In this document: in pieces, positions 1-8,804 of the stretch | Numbering within the stretch: position 1 is the first letter of the stretch | How the letters are laid out: each line of letters begins with the position of its first letter | Assembly: GCA_903884535.1 (NCBI GenBank) | Contig: CAISEZ010000045.1 | Coordinates: forward strand, 24,916 to 88,915 | Source: an uncultured Verrucomicrobia subdivision 3 bacterium | GTDB lineage: Bacteria; Verrucomicrobiota; Verrucomicrobiia; Limisphaerales; UBA11358 | DNA length: 64,000 bases | Reading direction: 5' to 3' | Translations under genes and position numbers: made by a program | The notes under the pieces: model-generated | The model's database searches: none | What the model was told of the DNA's origin: nothing | Seen by the model: only the letters and a program-made list of their open reading frames with translations

Positions 1-64
1 AGCCGGCGGCCGCCAGCCAGCCAGCCATGCCGGCGAGGAAAAATATGACCCGGAAGTTTCGCAT
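1..64 (-). CDS. Secreted protein, N-terminal fragment running off the window
   Basis: An ATG at 64 reading leftwards opens a frame that continues to the window edge (21 codons). It begins MRNFRVIFFLAGMAGWLAAA, a basic start followed by a hydrophobic Ala/Leu stretch, which is a typical signal peptide. An AAGGAGA ribosome binding site lies about 7 nt upstream, inside the end of the neighbouring agarase-like gene, whose stop is only 3 nt away, so the two are probably co-transcribed. Nothing can be said about the mature protein. Confidence 0.55.
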   Translation of the reverse strand, partial: MRNFRVIFFLAGMAGWLAAAG

Positions 65-67
65 GGC

Positions 68-1507
68 TCAATCTCCTTTTTCGCCGAGGGAACGTTTGTC
101 GGTGCGATTGGTGAACGTGCCGTCGAAATAATCCACCAGCGAATAGACGTGTTCGTTCAGCGATTTCATTTCGGCGAGCAGCGGCGCGTAAGGCTCGTAA
201 CGGTTGTTGACGATGCCCTTGTTCGAATCGCGGTTGGAAGGATCAACAGTTTTGTCGTCCAAGTCGTTGTCCGAATATCTGAACCAATGCCAGCCGACGC
301 AGACTTTGGATTCGAGCAGGCCGAGGGTGAAATTCTGATAAAACTGCCCGCGTTCGCGCTGGGTCTTGACCAGCCAGCCGGCGCCGCCGTTGTTGGGCAT
401 GCCGGAATCAATGCCTTTGGCATACCACTCGGTGATGAGCACCGGTTTCTGCGCTTGGTGCGACCACATCGCGACCTGGCTGTCGGGCGTCCAGACGCGA
501 TAATAGTTCACGGAGACGACATCCAAAAACGGCCCGATTGCCTTGAAAAATTCCGGGCAACGCAACAGTTCCATGCCATGCAGGCGCGGTCCGAGATAGA
601 GATGGTTGGGATCGTATTTTTTGATGGCACTGGAAACGATCCGGAAATAGCGCTGCGCCACGAGCGTGAGAAATTCGCTCTTGTCCCGTTCGGTGATGTC
701 TGCGGTAGCCGCCTTGGCACCATGCCGCGATTGCAAAAAATCCCACGCTGCCTTGTGGCCCGGATCGCCCGCTGGCAACGCGAGGTAATTGGTGAGCAGG
801 CCGGGCTTGAACGGCAGTTCGTTGTCGGAGAAATGGCCGAGCAACCACGGATCGTCTTTGTCGGCGGCAAGCTGCTTGGCGTAATCGTCGCAAAAAATTT
901 CAAAAGCCGGATCGAAAACAAAAATGCAGTCGTTCGGGTATCCCGTGTGGCCGGGTTGCTGGTAGGTGCCGCCGCGTTTTTTTCCATAGCTGCTCATGAA
1001 ATTCCAAATGGTGGTATAGACCAGCGGCTTGGCCACCGCCCGTAGCGGAGTCGTGTCGGACCACGCGCCGACAGCGTTGAAACCGTTTCGTCTGAGCAAG
1101 GTCGTTGTGCCCGCCGCCCAATTTGATTCGCTGCCAAACTTCGCCGCCAGCGCCGCGCGCGCCCCGGGCGTGGGAATCATCTTCACCCCGGCCACGCCGA
1201 CGTTGAGGCACAAACAACCATCGGGATCCACTAGCCACCAGCGGTCGCCGACTTTGGCGGTGTGAAAAAATCCGGTGGCCTTTTCTTTGCGTGCCAGCAG
1301 CCCGCCATATTGGCTCAAGTCGGCATCTGCCGGAGCCGCCGCGACCGCCGGCAAATCGTCCAGCGTGCGCGTAGAAAATGTTTTCCACTCCGCACCGGGC
1401 TTGGTCGCCACCGGCACCATCCGCGGTGCCGTCGAAGCCGGCACGGCATCGGAAATACCGAGCAGGATGACCGCCAAAGCGAGATTGAATCCAGTTTTCA
1501 AATTCAT
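68..1507 (-). CDS. Secreted agarase-like glycoside hydrolase (clan GH-A type)
   Basis: A 479-residue secreted protein with a signal peptide over about residues 1-26. The motif WWLVDPDG (about 90-97) and the following LNVGVAGV segment resemble the start of the catalytic barrel in beta-agarase-like (GH50/GH86-type) proteins. A likely catalytic acid sits in DNE (Glu230) and a likely nucleophile in TEW (Glu360), the order and spacing expected of a retaining GH-A TIM barrel; GWHWFRYSDN follows near the end of the barrel. Substrate is unknown: agarase-like annotations in Verrucomicrobia often cover enzymes for other galactans. It is probably co-transcribed with the gene starting at 64. A GAAC-N4-GTTC palindrome lies about 46 bp upstream of its ATG. 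Family assignment is from motifs only. Confidence 0.75.
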   Translation of the reverse strand: MNLKTGFNLALAVILLGISDAVPASTAPRMVPVATKPGAEWKTFSTRTLDDLPAVAAAPADADLSQYGGLLARKEKATGFFHTAKVGDRWWLVDPDGCLCLNVGVAGVKMIPTPGARAALAAKFGSESNWAAGTTTLLRRNGFNAVGAWSDTTPLRAVAKPLVYTTIWNFMSSYGKKRGGTYQQPGHTGYPNDCIFVFDPAFEIFCDDYAKQLAADKDDPWLLGHFSDNELPFKPGLLTNYLALPAGDPGHKAAWDFLQSRHGAKAATADITERDKSEFLTLVAQRYFRIVSSAIKKYDPNHLYLGPRLHGMELLRCPEFFKAIGPFLDVVSVNYYRVWTPDSQVAMWSHQAQKPVLITEWYAKGIDSGMPNNGGAGWLVKTQRERGQFYQNFTLGLLESKVCVGWHWFRYSDNDLDDKTVDPSNRDSNKGIVNNRYEPYAPLLAEMKSLNEHVYSLVDYFDGTFTNRTDKRSLGEKGD

Positions 1508-1545
1508 GCGTCAGTTCATTATGACACATGTAAAAAATATGCTAA

Positions 1546-1561
1546 CAGAACATTCGTTCTG
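1546..1561. promoter_or_regulatory. Operator-like inverted repeat, site A
   Basis: Perfect 6-bp arms CAGAAC/GTTCTG around the spacer ATTC, centred about 46 bp upstream of the agarase-like ATG at 1507. Closely related sites occur at 8084-8103, 11834-11853 and 16876-16895. The binding protein is unknown; the local NarL-type regulator is a candidate. Confidence 0.45.
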
Positions 1562-1646
1562 GTTGTTTTAGACACAAAGAAATGCAAAATATACTTGCGA
1601 GAAAGGCTCGCCGTTGAATATTTGAATCCGCAACTTGGTTTTCCGC

Positions 1647-2630
1647 ATGGCATTTTATTCTTCATTCATTTCGGCTCGGCTTCGGTGGGCCTTGGTTGTC
1701 GCCAGCTTTTGTCTGGCCCCGTTGACGGCTCCCTGCGCCGACCCGGTGGTGCTGACCGTCAACCAAACCCCGGTGACGCGCGATGAGTTCAGTTTTTTCA
1801 TGCAGCCGGATCGGGACGGAATCACGCCGCGCGAGCAGCTCCTTTCAAAAACCGTCGCCCGCGTCACCCGCGAAAAAGTCCGGCAGCAACTGTTCCAGGA
1901 ACTGGGGCTGATGAAGGCCACAACCTTCGCGGAATTTCTGGCGCAGGTGGAATCAGTGAACCGTGAGCGCGAACAAGCCGTGAACGCCGGCCGAATTATT
2001 TATGGACCCGTGCGGTTTACGCCGTTGCAATTTTATGGCGACTGGATGGCCAAGCTCGAGTTGCAGGCCCAGAAGCAGCTCGCCACCGGCCGTTTGGCGA
2101 TGACAGAAAATGAATTGCGGATATTTTATAAAATGAATCAGTCAATCTACCGGACCACGGAATCCTCCGACTGGGAAATCGTCACGATCCAAAATGCAAA
2201 TGGTTTGGCATTCACTAATGCGCTGGTCCAAATGGCGGACCGCATTTTTTGGCGAATGAAACGCGAGGCGAATACGGATCAGATTTGTCGCGAGTCGGGC
2301 CGACAAGCTGGAGTCAGCGTGAAAATTGAGCGCAGCGAAAATCTGTCCAGCGAACATCTAGACGTGCTGTCTGCCGATGAAAATAATTTGGCCGCCTTGA
2401 GCCAACTCCGGCCGGGATATTGTTTGCGGCTGGAATCCAAACCGGGAGTGATTCAACTGGTGCGCTGTGTTTCCCGCCATGCTTCCACCGTCCGACCTTT
2501 TGAAGCCGTGGCTGACTTGGTGCAAAAGAAACGGCTTGATCAGAAATATCAGGCTTTGCTCGATGAACTGGCCCGCGCCGCCAAGGTGAAAACCAACCCG
2601 GAGGTTTGGGATATAATCCGGCGCGAATAA
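1647..2630 (+). CDS. SurA-like / parvulin-related periplasmic protein
   Basis: A 327-residue exported protein when started at the ATG at 1647; an in-frame TTG at 1635 adds only four residues ahead of the signal peptide. The signal peptide covers about residues 1-31. The segment VVLTVNQTPVTRDEF directly after it is the usual opening of SurA/PpiC-type chaperone-isomerases, followed by a long helical region. The last 120 residues look like a worn parvulin domain (LRPGYCLRLE...GVIQLVRCVSR then a C-terminal helix). The catalytic core motifs are not clear, so chaperone activity without isomerase activity is possible. It converges with the beta-helix gene, whose stop is 3 bp away. Confidence 0.6.
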   Translation: MAFYSSFISARLRWALVVASFCLAPLTAPCADPVVLTVNQTPVTRDEFSFFMQPDRDGITPREQLLSKTVARVTREKVRQQLFQELGLMKATTFAEFLAQVESVNREREQAVNAGRIIYGPVRFTPLQFYGDWMAKLELQAQKQLATGRLAMTENELRIFYKMNQSIYRTTESSDWEIVTIQNANGLAFTNALVQMADRIFWRMKREANTDQICRESGRQAGVSVKIERSENLSSEHLDVLSADENNLAALSQLRPGYCLRLESKPGVIQLVRCVSRHASTVRPFEAVADLVQKKRLDQKYQALLDELARAAKVKTNPEVWDIIRRE

Positions 2631-2633
2631 CCG

Positions 2634-4778
2634 TCAGGGCGAACGGATCATGTAAAACTCCAACGGCTCGTTGGTCGGCGCTTGAGCGTCAATAAATTGA
2701 TATTGTCCGGCCAGGATTTCAGTCACCGGGCCGAGCACCTGCCAACTGGTTCGGGGCAGGGCCGGGTTGGTTGTCCCCAACATTTCAAAACTGGCTCCCG
2801 GCGTATTGGTGAACGTGCATTGAAAATTTCCGTTGGAGTTTATCAGCGAGGAATTAATCATCGGCGTTGTGATCGACGTCGTGCTGACCGTAAAATCACT
2901 GGTATTGGTGCCACCCACACTATTGGTCACCAGCGCCTGAAAATGATAGGTCGTAGCTGGCAGCAAACCGCTGATCAGATTGGTCACCGCAACCGAATTG
3001 GTCCCAGCCTGAATCACATTGGTGCCGGAAAAGTTGCCGTAGCCAGTGGATGTGCCGAAAGCATAATAACACTGGGCAATGGCCCCGCCGGGATTCACGG
3101 TCCCCACCAGCGCAATGCTATTCGGAAGGCGGGTGCTGGAACCAGATTGCAGGGCATAGGTCGGTGGCGAATTGCTGCTAACCGGAGTGACCCATTCAGC
3201 CGCGCCGCGGTCTGGCTGACCGACGTTGGGCACCAGATTGCCGAAGAAATCCAAGCCGCCAGCATTGGTATTGCCAGTCATGGCCGTGGTAACCAACAAA
3301 CCAGAATCAATGCATGGCGACCCGGCCTGGAGCAGGTAGCCGCCCAAGGTGCTCATGTTGGTGGTGCCGCCCACGCCGCCGCCGGTGCCGGGGGCAACCA
3401 GCAGCGGATTGCTGGTTAACTTATTGGCGTCGGATGGTTCACCAGAAACATGCTGACCATAAAACAAGTTGTAATTAAATGTTCGCGTATTGCCGCTGGT
3501 AAAGTTCCAACTGGCAGTGCTGCTCAAATTATAGAACACATTATTATAAACATAATAACTATGACCTGTGGCCCGGTCGTCAAAAAAGACCGGCGAAAGA
3601 TTGGACGGTGTATAAATGGTGTTGTTGTAAATGTAATCACTGGCGGTGGTGCCCCCGTCTCCGCTCAGTCCGAAGATGTCGCCTTGGTCATTCTGGCTAA
3701 TGTTGTAACGGACGACAATGTGCGTATCGTTACCAACCGCATTGCCGGCGGTGTCCGCCGAGGCGTATTGGACAAATAATCCCCAACTGTTGTCGTGGCT
3801 GTAACTGAATTGCCAGACAGTCTGGGGACTCCGTAAATCTGCATCATAGAGGCTTCCATCATGCAGGCCGTCACCGTTGTTGTGATAACCCTCGTTATAC
3901 TGGAAGACTGCACCGCGCGAACTATAGCTGCAGATTTGATTGCCGTCTGTAGTGTTAGCAGTGTCATGCATCAAATTGTGCTCGACTACGCATGATGCGT
4001 CCGCGTAGCGGATACTCATGGCGTTTTTGCAAATGTCGCTGATGACATTATTGCGGATATGCAAATTGGAACAGTAATGAGTATTCCAGGCGGACGTGCC
4101 GGGGTAATCGCTCGTGGAACTCCGGTTGGCACAGGCGACAATACCTTGATTCGTCACTGATAGGATTGTGCAGTTCTGAATGGTAATATCGTTGAAACGA
4201 GTTGCGGTGCCGGACTCGCTGGTGACCTCGACCACAATGCCGCCGGTGCGCTTGGCTACCAAGTCGCCATTGGAGGTGTCCACGCGGCCGCAAATATTAT
4301 GAACAAAGCAATTGCTGACATAAAGGTGGTTTACCACGCCAAAGTTGGCCGCCGCCAGATGAATGCCGCGACGCTCGGTGGAGGTGCCGGAACCGGGATT
4401 AATCACTTCCAGATTGCTGATTTCCCAATACTGCTGATTATTAAGTAGCACTGCATCAGTCGCGCCATTGCCGTTGATGAGTGGCCGGGAGGAATTCGTT
4501 CCGTAGGAACTCAATTTGATGGGATTGCCACTCGTGCCCGATCCCAACGGGCTTAACGTGCCTGTCCAACTGCTGCCATTCTTCAGCAAGAGAAAATCTC
4601 CCGGGGCGAAGGTCGTCCCGTTAATCTTGGCCAGACTAGACCATGCCGCGTTGGATGACGTGCCGCTGTTGGCGTCATTGCCGGCCACGGAATCGACATA
4701 ATAAGTCGACGCCATTGCCGGCAGCACGGTCATGGCGATGATCAACCGCGCAAACCAAGCAAACATATTGTTCACCAT
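2634..4778 (-). CDS. Secreted right-handed parallel beta-helix protein with FnIII-like and C-terminal FYR module
   Basis: A 714-residue secreted protein with a signal peptide ending near PAMAS. STYYVDSVAGNDANSGTS is the standard N-terminal strand and cap of pectate-lyase-like beta-helix proteins. About residues 100-500 are short Asn/Gly-rich coils (for example YVSNCFVHN, ITIQNCTILS, VVEHNLMHD) stacking into the helix. AGSPCIDSG and PDRGAAEW at about 480-525 are typical of this family. Residues about 540-635 form an FnIII-like domain and the last 78 the C-terminal module ending FYMIRSP; the same two-domain tail ends the giant protein finishing at 22045. It may bind or cleave polysaccharide, but no catalytic triad can be named. 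It follows the gene ending at 4874, with a terminator between them. Confidence 0.75.
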   Translation of the reverse strand: MVNNMFAWFARLIIAMTVLPAMASTYYVDSVAGNDANSGTSSNAAWSSLAKINGTTFAPGDFLLLKNGSSWTGTLSPLGSGTSGNPIKLSSYGTNSSRPLINGNGATDAVLLNNQQYWEISNLEVINPGSGTSTERRGIHLAAANFGVVNHLYVSNCFVHNICGRVDTSNGDLVAKRTGGIVVEVTSESGTATRFNDITIQNCTILSVTNQGIVACANRSSTSDYPGTSAWNTHYCSNLHIRNNVISDICKNAMSIRYADASCVVEHNLMHDTANTTDGNQICSYSSRGAVFQYNEGYHNNGDGLHDGSLYDADLRSPQTVWQFSYSHDNSWGLFVQYASADTAGNAVGNDTHIVVRYNISQNDQGDIFGLSGDGGTTASDYIYNNTIYTPSNLSPVFFDDRATGHSYYVYNNVFYNLSSTASWNFTSGNTRTFNYNLFYGQHVSGEPSDANKLTSNPLLVAPGTGGGVGGTTNMSTLGGYLLQAGSPCIDSGLLVTTAMTGNTNAGGLDFFGNLVPNVGQPDRGAAEWVTPVSSNSPPTYALQSGSSTRLPNSIALVGTVNPGGAIAQCYYAFGTSTGYGNFSGTNVIQAGTNSVAVTNLISGLLPATTYHFQALVTNSVGGTNTSDFTVSTTSITTPMINSSLINSNGNFQCTFTNTPGASFEMLGTTNPALPRTSWQVLGPVTEILAGQYQFIDAQAPTNEPLEFYMIRSP

Positions 4779-4817
4779 AGCATTGTTTCAAAGTGACCGG
4801 CGGATTTTTTTACAAAA

Positions 4818-4851
4818 TATCCGGGTGGCCAAGGACATGACCACCCGGATA
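4818..4851 (-). terminator. Rho-independent terminator after the modular surface protein
   Basis: Perfect 11-bp arms (TATCCGGGTGG/CCACCCGGATA) around a 12-nt loop, followed on the minus strand by a T-rich run. It lies just past the stop of the minus-strand gene ending at 4874. Confidence 0.7.
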
Positions 4852-4873
4852 ATTCACCCAACCCAAAACTAGT

Positions 4874-7237
4874 TCAGAACGGAAAACTCACGCTCGGGGC
4901 AGTGCCGGTTTCTTTGATCTGATAGAACTCGGTCTGACCGGTTTGGCCAGTGATTGCGGCGGAGTAATTGCCACCGCCAAGATCCGTGATGGTCACACCC
5001 GAAGCGACTTGCGAGTAGGTTCCGTTAACCAAGGCGGAACTCCAAACTTGCTGATTGGCCGACTGCCCGGCTCCGGCTGTGTCGGTATAGCTGATGGTGA
5101 CCGTGTTTCCAGACTTGATGATACCAGTAATGGTTGGGAACGGTTTGTTGACAACTTTCACCGCTGCGCTCTGAATGAGAATGTTGCCCATGCCAGCATT
5201 CTGTCGCAAGACCAGATAATTGACATTTGCAAGATTGGTCACAGCCACGTCTTGAAGTGTAACTCTCGTGCCAGTGGAGCTACTTTGGTTAATCCAAAGT
5301 GTGCTGACGCCAGAATCAACATCATAGCTTACAACGATATTGTCAGGCGTTGAGTTGGGGATCACTCCGCTCGTATTGTAGTTGGGTATCGTCTCCGAGT
5401 ATGAGGTGTTGATGCTAGGACTATTCGTGCCGTTATACAAGGCCAGATAGAATAGTCCGTCGTTGGTGGTCGTGTTGGCAGCGTTGGTGATTGTGCATAC
5501 TTGAGCCATCGCCACGCCGGTTGAGGAACCATCCGCTGCAAACTCCACAAATCCACCGGTGGAATTGCCAGGATATGCGGCGTTCGCTCCATACAGTGAT
5601 ACGTCAGCCCACGTGGCAAGGACACTGGCATAAAGCACTTTATGACTACCAGCGGTATAGGGCGCGCCGGCGAGTCGCATCTGATTTTGGTTGCCGCTCG
5701 CCGTGCCGCGGATCAATGGAACACCGACCGGAACGACTCCGCCACTGGAAGGTGTCAGCGTTGTGATCAAATTCACCGATCCGCTCACAGTGCGTGAAGC
5801 CCAAATTCCGCCGGAAACGTTCACCAAGTCAGAATGCCCGCTGCTCGAGGAATATGAAGTAGAAGGTTGGTAATGCATCATATCGCATAGCGCATAACTA
5901 CTGTCAGGCAAAACCATCACGGCCAGTTTCAATGTGTTTGTGAGAGCGTTGGCAGGATCGATTACATTCAAGGTGACGATGCCAACTCCGCTACCTATCG
6001 CGTTAATGGTGATGGTGCAATTATTCGTGTTGGGCGCGATGCCGGTGGTTGAAGTGAAGGAAAGACTGCTTAAATTTGTGGTCAGTGGATTGCCATTTCC
6101 ATCCAAGGCCACCACCGCGCCGGTGACCACCAAGCTTGATGCCGCAACATTTGTGTCAACGATTTGGAATGGAATCGTGATGGCACCAGCCCCGATCCGG
6201 TTAGTAGGCGGAATATAGTTGACATTGGTTCCGCTGAGAACATACGGCAATGAGATGAATGGTGGGACTGTCAGTTGGAACGATGATGACGCACTATTTC
6301 CCGAGCTATCAGTGACGCTCACTGTGACGGTGACCGAAGCCGTGGTTCCTGGCGCAAGATTATTAAGCGGTGTAAATGAAAGTGTGCGAGTGCCACCCGA
6401 GCCGGCAACAATGTTGGAGGTAGTCAGGGTGACATTGGTATTTCCCAACGAGATTGTGATATTGGTCAATGTGGCGGCCGGATCCAGTGGATCGCCCACC
6501 GTGAACGGAATTAATCCGGAACTCACGGTCGATTTCACGGTCAGGTTGCCAAACGCTGTAATTGTCGGCGGCAACGTTCCTGGTGTCAACGGTTGAAAGG
6601 TCGCGGCAGGCGGTGTGACGGTGCTGGCCATAGCAAATCGGGCTCCGTTGGCCGTGGTTCCCGTTGAAACGTCATTGGTGGCGGTCAAAACCAATACCAC
6701 TTGATTATTGATGAGATATTGTCCCCACGGTGGAGGCACTGTGACTCCCGAGCTACCGGTGCCGCCGTTGTCAATGAAGTCGGTCACCAAACTAGCCGTG
6801 TTGGGGCCCGTGGTTAGCAGATCGTTGGCCGTAGAAACCGTGTTGTTGGCTTGCGCGGAGGACCAGATCAGGCTTGGATTATTGGTCGTGAAACTAGGAT
6901 AGGCCTGGTTCAAGGCCCAAACCAGCACATGGGTGTAGCCATTGTTGGCGTTTGCCGATGGCAGGCTGATCTTCAAGCCGTAATTGGTGTTGGGATTCTG
7001 GCCGGTGAAATCAAACTTGAAATAACTTTTGCACGGTGTGGTTGCGCTGTATTTGACTTTGTCATAACCCGATACATAATTGGTAAATCCGGTGCCAGCG
7101 GTGGCTGAATATTGGATGGTCGAGTCCGTGATTGCATTGGTGACGACGGTGGCATTTTGAGCAGATGCTGCCACGGTGCCGGCAGCCAAGGCTAGACCTG
7201 TGAATGAAACGACCCGGCGGAATAGTGTGATTTTCAT
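4874..7237 (-). CDS. Secreted modular surface protein (CBM96/DNRLRE-like plus Ig-like domains)
   Basis: A 787-residue secreted protein with a signal peptide ending near ASAQ (residue 27). Residues about 30-205 (YFKFDFTGQ, VLVWALNQAYPSF, IWSSAQANN, PPPWGQYL) form a jelly-roll module resembling the DNRLRE/CBM96 type. The same module recurs in the giant protein ending at 22045 (YFQFDLTGQ, LTLWALNQGYP, IWATAQAND). Ig/cadherin-like strands follow to about 450, then a LamG-like region, and a final segment ending FYQIKETG, a divergent version of the local FYR C-terminal module. It starts 33 bp after the prepilin-like gene, so the two probably form one unit ending at the terminator at 4818-4851. Likely a carbohydrate-binding or adhesive surface protein; no enzyme motif was found. 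Confidence 0.65.
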   Translation of the reverse strand: MKITLFRRVVSFTGLALAAGTVAASAQNATVVTNAITDSTIQYSATAGTGFTNYVSGYDKVKYSATTPCKSYFKFDFTGQNPNTNYGLKISLPSANANNGYTHVLVWALNQAYPSFTTNNPSLIWSSAQANNTVSTANDLLTTGPNTASLVTDFIDNGGTGSSGVTVPPPWGQYLINNQVVLVLTATNDVSTGTTANGARFAMASTVTPPAATFQPLTPGTLPPTITAFGNLTVKSTVSSGLIPFTVGDPLDPAATLTNITISLGNTNVTLTTSNIVAGSGGTRTLSFTPLNNLAPGTTASVTVTVSVTDSSGNSASSSFQLTVPPFISLPYVLSGTNVNYIPPTNRIGAGAITIPFQIVDTNVAASSLVVTGAVVALDGNGNPLTTNLSSLSFTSTTGIAPNTNNCTITINAIGSGVGIVTLNVIDPANALTNTLKLAVMVLPDSSYALCDMMHYQPSTSYSSSSGHSDLVNVSGGIWASRTVSGSVNLITTLTPSSGGVVPVGVPLIRGTASGNQNQMRLAGAPYTAGSHKVLYASVLATWADVSLYGANAAYPGNSTGGFVEFAADGSSTGVAMAQVCTITNAANTTTNDGLFYLALYNGTNSPSINTSYSETIPNYNTSGVIPNSTPDNIVVSYDVDSGVSTLWINQSSSTGTRVTLQDVAVTNLANVNYLVLRQNAGMGNILIQSAAVKVVNKPFPTITGIIKSGNTVTISYTDTAGAGQSANQQVWSSALVNGTYSQVASGVTITDLGGGNYSAAITGQTGQTEFYQIKETGTAPSVSFPF

Positions 7238-7270
7238 TTTGATTGGATGTTTTGAATTCAGTTCTGGCGA

Positions 7271-8050
7271 TTAGAATTGTTTGTTGGTCGGGACACTTTT
7301 CGCCCCCGCGTGACCATCGAAATAGATGTGGTTTCGCAAGGTTCCATGGATGGGTTTGGGCGGCGTATTGGCCGACCAGGATGGTGTCTTGGTCGGATTG
7401 GAAGTGAACCCCTGTTGATCCAGATCCACCATAGCCCAGATTTCTGTCAGCGGCCCGACCGCACTGATGGCGTTCAATTTCAATGACGGTGCCGTGGAGG
7501 ATGAGCCAATGTAAGAACCGAATGGATTTTTCATCAATTGAGTGGCATTGGTCTCGGCAAACTCCCAATTATACATGCCATAATACTGGCGGTGCCAGAT
7601 TTCGGTGGTCACCCCGGCAACCGCGGGTGGAGTGTAGCCGGAAACCGCGCCCGGACAGGTCATCACATTGATGATGTTGGTTTGGAGCGAAGGGGCAGGA
7701 AGTTGCAGGTAACTGTAGATATAATTCGGCAAGACACCACCAAGGTCGGTCAAAAATGTGCCATACCCGCCATACTGACCGAACAGCAATCCCCAATTCG
7801 GATTGCCCGGCGGCAACCGGTCGCTGTTATCGTTGTTATACATTTGCAGAGCCAGTCCGTTTTGTTTGAAATTGCTCAGGCAGGAAATCTGTTGCGCTTT
7901 TTGTTTTGCCTTGGCCAGTGCCGGCAGCAGCATGGCGGCCAGAATGGCGATGATGGCGATCACCACCAGAAGTTCAATCAGGGTGAAGGCGTTGCGCGGG
8001 CGCGAGCAAAGGGGATTGTCACTGGTTGAAATGAGAGATCGTGAATTCAT
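7271..8050 (-). CDS. Prepilin-like protein with N-terminal methylation motif and H-X9-DG domain
   Basis: A 259-residue pseudopilin-like protein. [10 protein letters not shown] at about 21-30, followed by a 20-residue hydrophobic helix, is the type IV pilin/type II secretion processing motif, with the conserved Glu at position +5. The C-terminus carries the H-X9-DG signature (His235 to Asp245-Gly246), typical of the DUF1559-like proteins abundant in Planctomycetes and Verrucomicrobia. Such proteins are thought to be exported and assembled through a type II/IV pilus-like route; their role is poorly known. It precedes the modular surface protein by 33 bp. A 20-bp perfect palindrome lies about 43 bp upstream of its ATG. 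Confidence 0.85.
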   Translation of the reverse strand: MNSRSLISTSDNPLCSRPRNAFTLIELLVVIAIIAILAAMLLPALAKAKQKAQQISCLSNFKQNGLALQMYNNDNSDRLPPGNPNWGLLFGQYGGYGTFLTDLGGVLPNYIYSYLQLPAPSLQTNIINVMTCPGAVSGYTPPAVAGVTTEIWHRQYYGMYNWEFAETNATQLMKNPFGSYIGSSSTAPSLKLNAISAVGPLTEIWAMVDLDQQGFTSNPTKTPSWSANTPPKPIHGTLRNHIYFDGHAGAKSVPTNKQF

Positions 8051-8083
8051 GTTTAAAATCTCGCATAAACTTGGGTGTCTATC

Positions 8084-8103
8084 TACAGAACATTTGTTCT
8101 GTA
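8084..8103. promoter_or_regulatory. Operator-like palindrome, site B
   Basis: A perfect 8+4+8 inverted repeat, TACAGAAC-ATTT-GTTCTGTA, in the 74-bp gap between the response regulator stop (8125) and the prepilin-like ATG (8050), centred about 43 bp upstream of that ATG. It is the best-conserved member of a four-site set in this window. Confidence 0.55.
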
Positions 8104-8124
8104 TGCCTCTTGACGGTGGCAGGC

Positions 8125-8763
8125 CTATTTCCGGCCGAGGAATTTGATGATCGCCTCGGAACGGGACTGAACATGCAACTTTTCATAAACCAGATGCACA
8201 TGGCCACGCACGGTGTGCAGGCTGATGTGTAATTGATCGGCGATTTCCTTGTAAAGAAATCCCTTGGCAAGCAGCGAAAGAATTTCGAGTTCGCGCGGCG
8301 TCAACAGCTCGAATTCCGCCTCCGGTTTTTTGATTTCCTGAAAATGGCTGACGACTTTCCGGGCAATCTGCATGGACATCGGCGAGCCGCCGGCTTGAAC
8401 CTGTTCCACCGCCTGAATGATCTCGTCCGGATCGGTGTTCTTCATCAGGTAGCCGCTCGCGCCAGCCCGCAGGGATTCAAAAATGAGATCGCTGTTCTCG
8501 TAGGCCGTGAGCATGAGAATCTGGGTCTTGGGCAGGAGCGGCTTTAATTGCGCCGCACATTGCACGCCGCTGATGCCCGGCAGATTGATGTCCATCAGCA
8601 CCACGTCCGGGGCGGTGGCGGGCAGGTCGCGCACCGCCTCTTCGCCGTTGGCAAAGGCGCCCACGCATTTTAAGCCCGGGCTGCGCTTTACCAGCTCCAC
8701 GAGGTTTTCCCGCGTCCCGCGGACATCTTCAACTATGGCAATGGTAATGGCTGTTTTTTTCAT
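8125..8763 (-). CDS. NarL/FixJ-type response regulator
   Basis: A 212-residue regulator. The receiver domain (about 5-120) has the phosphoacceptor Asp58 in VVLMDIN, the TAYEN switch region and Lys108 in YLMKN. A LuxR-type helix-turn-helix covers about 153-210 ([22 protein letters not shown]). It lies 41 bp downstream of the propeller-type sensor kinase gene on the same strand, so the two form a cognate pair. NarL-type regulators usually bind palindromes as dimers, which makes the local GAAC-N4-GTTC repeats plausible targets, but this is inference. Confidence 0.92.
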   Translation of the reverse strand: MKKTAITIAIVEDVRGTRENLVELVKRSPGLKCVGAFANGEEAVRDLPATAPDVVLMDINLPGISGVQCAAQLKPLLPKTQILMLTAYENSDLIFESLRAGASGYLMKNTDPDEIIQAVEQVQAGGSPMSMQIARKVVSHFQEIKKPEAEFELLTPRELEILSLLAKGFLYKEIADQLHISLHTVRGHVHLVYEKLHVQSRSEAIIKFLGRK

Positions 8764-8804
8764 GGAGCAATGGGAACTGGACGAGTCTTAGCAGAATGGC
8801 TGCA

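Noticed and set aside
8084-8103. LexA/SOS box
   Set aside because: GAAC-N4-GTTC resembles the Gram-positive LexA box, but the reported Verrucomicrobia LexA motif has the opposite half-site order (TGTTC-N4-GAACA) and the downstream genes are not repair genes.
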